Shown: in pieces, positions 4,518-9,290 of the stretch
How positions within the stretch are numbered: position 1 is the first letter of the stretch
Layout of the letters: the number at the start of each line of letters is the position of its first letter
Notes under the pieces: generated by a model
Database searches by the model: none
Seen by the model: the letters and a program-made list of their open reading frames with translations, nothing else
Told to the model about the DNA's origin: nothing
DNA from: Chloroflexota bacterium
Lineage (GTDB): Bacteria > Chloroflexota > Anaerolineae > 4572-78 > J111
DNA: 9,290 bases
Direction: 5' to 3'
Assembly: GCA_003695455.1 (NCBI GenBank)
Contig: RFJF01000727.1
Coordinates: forward strand, 1-9,290
Position numbers and translations under genes: made by a program

Positions 4518-6023
4518 ATGCTGGACATCAAACAAGTAAGCAAATTCTTTCCGGGCGTTAAGGCGCTGGACCGGGTATCGCTGGTGTTCCAGCCGGGCCA
4601 GGTTCACGCCGTAGTAGGCGAAAACGGCGCCGGCAAAAGCACGCTCATCAAAATAATTTGCGGCATCTACATACCGGATGAGGGCGAAGTTGTGCTGAAC
4701 GGCGAAAAGCTGGCTCTGAAATCGTACAGCGATGCGCTGGAGAAGAAAATCAGCCTGGTCAGCCAGGAAATTCAGGTGATTCCCAAGAGCACCATCGCCG
4801 AAAACATCATGCTCGATAAAATGGAGCACTTTACCCGGCGAGGCGCCATCAACTGGAAGCAACTCAACCGCGAAGCCGATAAATATATTCGGATGGTTGA
4901 ACTGAACCTGCCGCCCGATACCGAAGTTGGCGGATTGAGCGCGGCCCAGAAACAGCTCATCATGATTGCCAAATCACTTTCCTCCGACGCCCAAATCCTC
5001 ATCCTCGACGAGCCAACCTCGGCCCTGACCCGCCACGAAACCGATAATCTGCTGAAACTGATGCGCAAGCTGGCCGACGACGGCGTGACCATCATCTTTG
5101 TTAACCACAAACTGGAAGAGGTGCTGGCCGTGTCTGACAAAGTTTCTGTGCTGCGCGACGGGCAGTATGTGGGCACCAGAGATGTTGAGGGCCTGCAAAA
5201 AGATGACATTGTAAAAATGATGATTGGCCGCGATGCCAGAACCATTTACCTGGGGCAGTTAGACATTGACTGGAATACCACCGTTTTGGAAGCGCGCAAC
5301 ATCAGCCAGGAAAACACGTTCAAAAATGTCAGCTTTTCACTGCACAAAGGTGAGATACTGGGCTTTTACGGGCTGGTCGGCTCCGGCAGAACAGAGTTGG
5401 CCCGTATCCTCATTGGCGAAGACCCCAGAGATGGCGGCCAAATCATCATTAACGGCCAGGTTGCCCGCATCCATTCAATGGCCGACAGCCTGTACAAATA
5501 CCAAATGGGCTACGTGTCTGAAAACCGCAAAGAACTGGGCCTGCTGCTCAACTCTACCATTCAAACCAACGTGGCCATTACCGTTTGGAACCGGATGCTG
5601 AACGGCATCAAAGCCATCTCTCTCAAACAGGAACGGGCCATCACCGAAAAATTTATGGAGGCGGTTGACGTAAAAGCCACCGGCCCGGACCAGATTGTGA
5701 ACGATTTAAGCGGCGGCAACCAGCAGAAAGTCAGCATTTCAAAATGGCTGGCCGCCGGCTGCGACATCCTGATTATTGACGAGCCGACCATCGGCGTGGA
5801 TGTGGGGGCCAAAGAGTACATTCACAAACTTATCTGGGATTTGGCCAAGGTTGAAGGCAAATCCATCATCCTGATTTCGTCTGACATGCCGGAGATGGTC
5901 AATTTGGCCCGCCGGATTCTGATTTTTAAGGAATTTGAGATTGTGGGCGAAATTGACAACCTGAACGACAGAGAACACAGCTACGAAGAAGTGAGTCAGG
6001 CCATTGGCCAATACCTGGCCTGA
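4518..6023 (+). CDS. Sugar ABC importer ATP-binding protein, RbsA/MglA type (two fused ABC domains)
   Basis: The 501-residue length is typical of the fused two-domain ATPases of ribose-type importers. Domain 1 has Walker A GENGAGKST (34-42), Q-loop SQE (82-84), signature LSAAQKQLI (140-148), Walker B ILILDEPTSALT (160-171) and switch His197. Domain 2 has the family's usual degenerate Walker A GLVGSGRTE (285-293), signature LSGGNQQK (397-404) and Walker B ILIIDEPTIGVDVG (417-430). As in RbsA and MglA, the two sites are expected to be unequal, with the first as the main hydrolytic P-loop. The ATG at 4518 is preceded only by a modest GGACGGTGA, which with the hairpin upstream predicts lower expression than the binding protein. 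It powers import through the permease encoded at 2098-3144. All key motifs are intact. Confidence 0.96.
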   Translation: MLDIKQVSKFFPGVKALDRVSLVFQPGQVHAVVGENGAGKSTLIKIICGIYIPDEGEVVLNGEKLALKSYSDALEKKISLVSQEIQVIPKSTIAENIMLDKMEHFTRRGAINWKQLNREADKYIRMVELNLPPDTEVGGLSAAQKQLIMIAKSLSSDAQILILDEPTSALTRHETDNLLKLMRKLADDGVTIIFVNHKLEEVLAVSDKVSVLRDGQYVGTRDVEGLQKDDIVKMMIGRDARTIYLGQLDIDWNTTVLEARNISQENTFKNVSFSLHKGEILGFYGLVGSGRTELARILIGEDPRDGGQIIINGQVARIHSMADSLYKYQMGYVSENRKELGLLLNSTIQTNVAITVWNRMLNGIKAISLKQERAITEKFMEAVDVKATGPDQIVNDLSGGNQQKVSISKWLAAGCDILIIDEPTIGVDVGAKEYIHKLIWDLAKVEGKSIILISSDMPEMVNLARRILIFKEFEIVGEIDNLNDREHSYEEVSQAIGQYLA

Positions 6024-6045
6024 CGGAGACCGCTGAAAACGCGGC

Positions 6046-6072
6046 GAGTGTGGGGGGTGTTCCTCCACGCTC
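6046..6072 (+). other. Hairpin after the ATPase gene, possible weak terminator
   Basis: GAGTGTGGGGG (6046-6056) pairs with 6062-6072 across a 5-base loop; 11 bp with two G-U pairs. TCTTTGTC follows, which is T-rich but broken, so termination would be partial at best. It separates the transporter genes from the catabolic genes and may lower read-through between them. Confidence 0.6.
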
Positions 6073-6090
6073 TCTTTGTCCCATCCTCGA

Positions 6091-6111
6091 TATGATAATG
6101 AAGTTATCATA
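6091..6111 (+). promoter_or_regulatory. 21-bp inverted repeat touching the mutarotase ribosome-binding site
   Basis: TATGATAA (6091-6098) and TTATCATA (6104-6111) are perfect 8-bp arms around TGAAG. The last base is also the first base of the AGGAG ribosome-binding site (6111-6115). It is the size of a dimeric-repressor operator, and as RNA it would be a weak A-U hairpin next to the ribosome site. No good promoter boxes are found around it. Confidence 0.6.
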
Positions 6112-6121
6112 GGAGAAAACT

Positions 6122-6448
6122 ATGCAACGCTTTGGACAGGCTATCGGCATAAAGCCGGAATTCCTTGAAGAATACACCCGGCTGCACGCCAACGTGTGGC
6201 CGGAGGTTCTCCAAAAAATTGAGGAATGTAACATAAAAAACTACAGCATTTTCGTGCTGAATGACAACCTTCTTTTTGCGTATTTTGAATACGTGGGCGA
6301 TGATTTTGAAGCCGATATGGCTAAAATGGCCGCCGACCCCAAAACGCAGGAGTGGTGGTCGGTGTGCGGGCCCATGCAGGAACCGCTGCCCAACCGCAAA
6401 AAAGGCGAATGGTGGATGACCCTGAAGGAGGTTTTTCACCACAATTAA
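6122..6448 (+). CDS. Sugar mutarotase, RhaM / DUF718 (COG3254) family, probably for L-fucose
   Basis: The 108-residue length matches the L-rhamnose mutarotase family, small dimeric ferredoxin-like proteins that interconvert alpha and beta anomers in the cytosol. Family features are easy to see: MQRFGQAIGIKPE at the start, EYTRLHANVWPEVL with Y18 and H22 (matching the catalytic tyrosine and histidine positions I recall for E. coli RhaM), NYSIFVLNDNLLFAYFEYVG, and the end motif TQEWWSVCGPMQEPLP followed by WW. AGGAG stands 6 bp before the ATG. The family includes both rhamnose and fucose mutarotases. With an L-fuconate dehydratase gene in the same operon, L-fucose is the better guess here, supplying the anomer used by the dehydrogenase encoded downstream. 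It is 19 bp upstream of the next gene and so surely co-transcribed with it. Confidence 0.92.
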   Translation: MQRFGQAIGIKPEFLEEYTRLHANVWPEVLQKIEECNIKNYSIFVLNDNLLFAYFEYVGDDFEADMAKMAADPKTQEWWSVCGPMQEPLPNRKKGEWWMTLKEVFHHN

Positions 6449-6467
6449 GTGATGCAGGAGAAACCAA

Positions 6468-7733
6468 ATGTCAACAAATGGAACAATGACCTCGCGTGAG
6501 CGGGTGCTGGCCAGCATTGCCCACCAACAACCGGACCGGGTTCCGGTAGATTTGGGCGCAACGCCAAGCTCCGGCATCTCGACCATTGCCTACTACAACC
6601 TTAAAAAACACCTCGGAATCACCACCGGGCACACCCGTGTGTACGATGTGGTGCAGCAACTGGCCCAGCCGGAAGATGATATTCTGGCCCGTTTTGGCAT
6701 TGACGTGATAGATGTGGGCCGGGCGTTCAACACGCAGGATGAAGATTGGTACGATGTGACCCTGCCCACCGGGCAGGAGGTGCAGTTTCCGGCCTGGTTC
6801 AAACCGGTCAAGCGAGATAACGGTGCCTGGGATGCCTTTGCCCCAGACGGTGAACGTATTGCCACCATGCCGCTTGGCGCCACCTTTTTTGACCAAACCT
6901 ACTACCCCTACCTGGATGGCTACCCGGACAACTACAATGACCTGCCCCAAATAATGCCCAAAATTCACTGGGCCGGGCTGGCTCACAGCCCGTGGGACCA
7001 CGCCGCCGAGCCTGATTTTTGGCAGCAATTGCGTGAAAAAGCCATCTACCTGCGGGAAACCACCGATAAAGCCCTGATGGTTGTAGCCGGCTGCAACCTG
7101 TTTGAATGGGGCACATTCCTGCGCCGGATTGACAACTTTTTAATGGATTTGATGCTGCAACCGGCGGAAGTTGAGCGACTGCTGGACGCGTTGATGGAAA
7201 TCCATTTGCAAACGCTGGAGAACGTATGCAACGCGGTTGGTGACGTGGTTGACATCATCCGCTTTGGCGACGACCTGGGCACAGACCAGGGGCCGTTTAT
7301 GGCTCCCCACATCTACCGCGAATTGTTTAAACCACGCCACACCATTTTGTGCAACTACGTTAAAGAACACAGCCAGATGCACACATTCCTCCATTCGTGC
7401 GGTTCGCTGTACAAACTTTTGCCGGATTTGATTGACGCCGGGTTTGAAGTTATCAACCCGGTGCAAATTACCAGCCGGGATATGGAACCGGAACGGTTGA
7501 AAAGAGAGTTTGGGCAGCACATCACCTTTTGGGGCGGCGGCGCAGACACCCGCCACACGTTAAACCAGGGTACCCCGGCCCGGGTAAAAGCGCATGTGCG
7601 CGAGTTGCTTGAAATCTTCTCGCCGGGCGGCGGCTATGTGTTTAATACCGTCCACAACATTCTGCCCGATGTGCCGCCCGAAAATATTCTGGCCATGTTT
7701 GAAGCGATAGAAGAATTCAACGCCGGGGCATAG
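6468..7733 (+). CDS. Uroporphyrinogen decarboxylase-like (URO-D superfamily) protein of unknown role
   Basis: The 421-residue protein belongs to the URO-D TIM-barrel superfamily, which includes heme-pathway HemE and the cobamide methyltransferases MtaA/CmuA. Seen are the N-terminal SRERVLASIAHQQPDRVPVDLG, the middle RFGDDLGTDQGPFMAP, and HSCGS with H309 and C311, the H-x-C metal motif of the methyltransferase-like branch. Near the end VFNTVHNILPDVPPENIL has H396, a possible third ligand where others have Cys. It is longer than HemE (about 350) and lacks its overall pattern, and no other heme genes are near, so true HemE activity is unlikely. RBS GGAG lies upstream of ATG 6468. Such proteins appear in sugar-degradation clusters in some bacteria without a proven reaction. 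A role in demethylating a methylated sugar, or in an aldol/decarboxylation step, is speculation. Confidence 0.88.
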   Translation: MSTNGTMTSRERVLASIAHQQPDRVPVDLGATPSSGISTIAYYNLKKHLGITTGHTRVYDVVQQLAQPEDDILARFGIDVIDVGRAFNTQDEDWYDVTLPTGQEVQFPAWFKPVKRDNGAWDAFAPDGERIATMPLGATFFDQTYYPYLDGYPDNYNDLPQIMPKIHWAGLAHSPWDHAAEPDFWQQLREKAIYLRETTDKALMVVAGCNLFEWGTFLRRIDNFLMDLMLQPAEVERLLDALMEIHLQTLENVCNAVGDVVDIIRFGDDLGTDQGPFMAPHIYRELFKPRHTILCNYVKEHSQMHTFLHSCGSLYKLLPDLIDAGFEVINPVQITSRDMEPERLKREFGQHITFWGGGADTRHTLNQGTPARVKAHVRELLEIFSPGGGYVFNTVHNILPDVPPENILAMFEAIEEFNAGA

Positions 7734-7805
7734 GTGGGGCCATTCGCGGATGCTTCGCGGGCAGCGCCGGCATAGCTGGTTGCAAATTCAATAAGGGGGG
7801 AAACA

Positions 7806-8576
7806 ATGGCGGAAGATTTACTGCCGGACAAAGTAATTTTTGTAACGGGCGGCGGTCAGGGCATTGGTTACGAATGCGCCAAAGCCTACGCTGCGGAGGG
7901 AGCGCACGTGGCAGTAGCAGACATCAATCTGCAAAGCGCCGAAGAAACCGCCGCCCAACTGCCGGGTAATACTATTGCGTTAGCCTGTGATGTTGGCAGT
8001 GCCAACGCCGTGGAAGCGGCAATAAAAAAAACATTGTCCCATTACAACAGGCTGGATGCTGTTCACAACAATGCCGGCATTGCCAACCCCGCAAAACCCC
8101 TGCACAAAACCACCGAAAAAGAATGGGATGACCTGCACCGCATTAACCTGAAAAGTATTTATCTCACCACCCGTTTTGCCTTTGAGGCGCTCAAAACTGC
8201 CAAAGGAACTATTCTCAATACGGCCAGTATGGTGGGGTTAATTGGGCAGGCTGAGCATGCCGCGTATGTGGCAACAAAAGGCGGCATCATTGCGCTCACC
8301 AAAGCCATGGCGCTGGATTACGCTCCGCTGGGTATGCGCGTCAACGCCATTTGCCCCGCCGCAGTGTGGACGCCGCTGCTCCGCAAATGGGCGCAGGAGC
8401 AGGCGGAGGTTGCCAGCATTGAGCATTACCTCAACGATATCCACGCCCTGGGCTATTGCCCGGAAGGTGACGTCATTGCCGATGCTGCCACGTTTCTATT
8501 ATCTGATAAAGCCCGGTTTATCACCGGCTGCATATTACCTGTAAGCGGCGGTGCAGAGCTTGGCTACCGCCGGTAA
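7806..8576 (+). CDS. NAD-dependent short-chain dehydrogenase, HSD17B14-like, probable L-fucose dehydrogenase
   Basis: A 256-residue classical SDR with a complete active site: cofactor motif TGGGQGIG (14-21), Asp39 at the end of strand 2 (preference for NAD over NADP), NNAG (88-91), Asn114, Ser141, Tyr154 and Lys158. The region SMVGLIGQAEHAAYVATKGG, the WTPL motif and the C-terminal GGAELGYRR strongly resemble human HSD17B14 as I remember it, including the same residue numbers for Ser141 and Tyr154. That human enzyme has been reported to be an L-fucose dehydrogenase. Here it would oxidise L-fucose to the lactone, ahead of the fuconate dehydratase. The main alternative is 2-keto-3-deoxy-L-fuconate dehydrogenase, also an SDR in Xanthomonas-type clusters. 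Ribosome-binding site AAGGGGGG precedes ATG 7806; the gap from the previous gene is 72 bp. Confidence 0.9.
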   Translation: MAEDLLPDKVIFVTGGGQGIGYECAKAYAAEGAHVAVADINLQSAEETAAQLPGNTIALACDVGSANAVEAAIKKTLSHYNRLDAVHNNAGIANPAKPLHKTTEKEWDDLHRINLKSIYLTTRFAFEALKTAKGTILNTASMVGLIGQAEHAAYVATKGGIIALTKAMALDYAPLGMRVNAICPAAVWTPLLRKWAQEQAEVASIEHYLNDIHALGYCPEGDVIADAATFLLSDKARFITGCILPVSGGAELGYRR

Positions 8577-8641
8577 ATCTATTGAGTAGCACACGTCAGG
8601 CACGGTATCAAAATTATCTGCAGAAAGTGAGAAATCAATCA

Positions 8642-9290
8642 ATGAAAACATGCACCATTACCAACATCAGCGCTGAAGAAAAACGATTTCCGTTGAAACC
8701 GGGTGAAGGCACCGACTCCATCCACACCAAACCCGTTTATTCCTACGCCGTCACCCATCTCCACACCGACGCCGGGCTGACCGGAACCGGACTTGCGTTT
8801 ACGCTGGGCGAAGGCAATCAGGAAATCTGCCGGCTCATCGAGGCGCTGGCGCAACCTTTGCTCAACCTTGAAATCGAAGAATTGATGGCCGGGTTTGGCT
8901 CAACATTCAAAGCCATTGCCGACCACCCACGATTTCGTTGGTTAGGGCCGCATAAAGGAATGGTGCATTTGGCGCTGGCTTCCATTACCAACGCCTGTTT
9001 TGACCTGTGGGCCAAATCTCGCGGCGTGCCGCTGTGGCGGTTGCTGCTCGATATCTCGCCGGAGCAGGTAGTCAACACGCTGGATTTGAGCTATTTGGAA
9101 GATGTATTGACCCGTGAACATGCGCTGGCAATTCTGGCGGCAAACCAGCCGGAGCGCAGCCAACGCCAATCTGTTTTGCAGGCGGGCTACCCCGGCTACG
9201 ATACCTCGATTGGCTGGTTTAATTATTCTGATGAGCAAATCAGAGAAAATGTAAAAGAAGCCGTGGCTAATGGTTTTACAGCCATGAAGC
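8642..9290 (+). CDS. fucD: L-fuconate dehydratase, N-terminal half (cut by window end)
   Basis: The first 216 codons are open to the window edge; the family is about 430-440 residues. It is an enolase-superfamily enzyme that dehydrates L-fuconate to 2-keto-3-deoxy-L-fuconate using Mg2+. Diagnostic stretches shared with Xanthomonas FucD and human ENOSF1 are GTGLAFTLGEGNQE, RWLGPHKGMVHLALAS (from residue 99), FDLWAKSRGVPLWRLL, LTREHALAIL and GYPGYDTSIGWFNYSDEQ (from 182). The last visible residues, NGFTAMK, end just where the catalytic K-x-K begins, so the catalytic residues are outside the window. Where FucD and ENOSF1 have a D-G-S-D-A segment after RFP, this protein has LKPGEGTDSIHTK, so the substrate loop differs somewhat. 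The ATG at 8642 has only a weak upstream AAAGTGAG. It is the step after lactone hydrolysis; the lactonase is not in the window. Confidence 0.93.
   Translation, partial: MKTCTITNISAEEKRFPLKPGEGTDSIHTKPVYSYAVTHLHTDAGLTGTGLAFTLGEGNQEICRLIEALAQPLLNLEIEELMAGFGSTFKAIADHPRFRWLGPHKGMVHLALASITNACFDLWAKSRGVPLWRLLLDISPEQVVNTLDLSYLEDVLTREHALAILAANQPERSQRQSVLQAGYPGYDTSIGWFNYSDEQIRENVKEAVANGFTAMK

Noticed and set aside
6468..7733. Annotation as heme-pathway HemE
   Set aside because: The H-x-C motif, greater length and sugar-operon context place it in the methyltransferase-like branch, not with HemE.
7734..7805. Repeated TTCGCGG pair (near 7744-7760) as a regulatory site
   Set aside because: Short, GC-rich, imperfect and without link to promoter or ribosome site; likely chance.

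Overview
The window looks like a chromosomal segment from a monoderm-type, moderately GC-rich bacterium, most likely a member of the Chloroflexota (Anaerolineae or Caldilineae-like). This is an inference. It rests on the C-terminal tail PPAWYIYLPVIFK of the truncated first gene, which resembles tails I associate with exported Chloroflexota proteins, on a lipoprotein-anchored sugar-binding protein with a long acidic linker, and on tRNA genes without an encoded CCA. No transposase, CRISPR array, phage gene or rRNA is seen.

The left part (1-1140) is gene-poor. It holds the 3' end of one gene (2-64). Opposite it are two short minus-strand reading frames that look like gene debris (57-321). A tRNA-Gln(TTG) and tRNA-Asp(GTC) unit follows, with a clear promoter, a perfect hairpin and a rho-independent terminator (468-836). 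Next comes a gene-junction relic: a basic C-terminal tail running into the first ~50 codons of a serpin gene whose expected start codon is ATA and which ends early (852-1136).

The right part (1140-9290) is a plus-strand sugar-catabolism cluster. A FadR-subfamily GntR regulator (1238-1984) is followed by an RbsC-type permease, a binding lipoprotein and a two-domain RbsA-type ATPase, making one complete ABC sugar importer. After these come a RhaM-type sugar mutarotase, a uroporphyrinogen-decarboxylase-like protein of unknown role, a short-chain dehydrogenase close to HSD17B14, and the first half of an L-fuconate dehydratase (enolase superfamily, FucD/ENOSF1 type), cut by the window end. Together these predict uptake of L-fucose or a close 6-deoxysugar and its oxidative, non-phosphorylative breakdown: mutarotation, oxidation to the lactone, then dehydration of the aldonate. 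The lactonase and the last steps would have to lie downstream or elsewhere.

Regulation can be read from the sequence. Two near-identical 21-bp operator-like sites (1190-1210 and 2042-2062), both matching the FadR-subfamily pattern TGGT-N3-ACCA, lie just upstream of the regulator gene and of the transporter operon. This predicts autoregulation and operon repression relieved by a pathway intermediate. Strong hairpins sit in the gaps after the binding-protein gene (4439-4479) and after the ATPase gene (6046-6072). A separate 21-bp inverted repeat touches the ribosome-binding site of the mutarotase gene (6091-6111). These probably set different expression levels along the operon.
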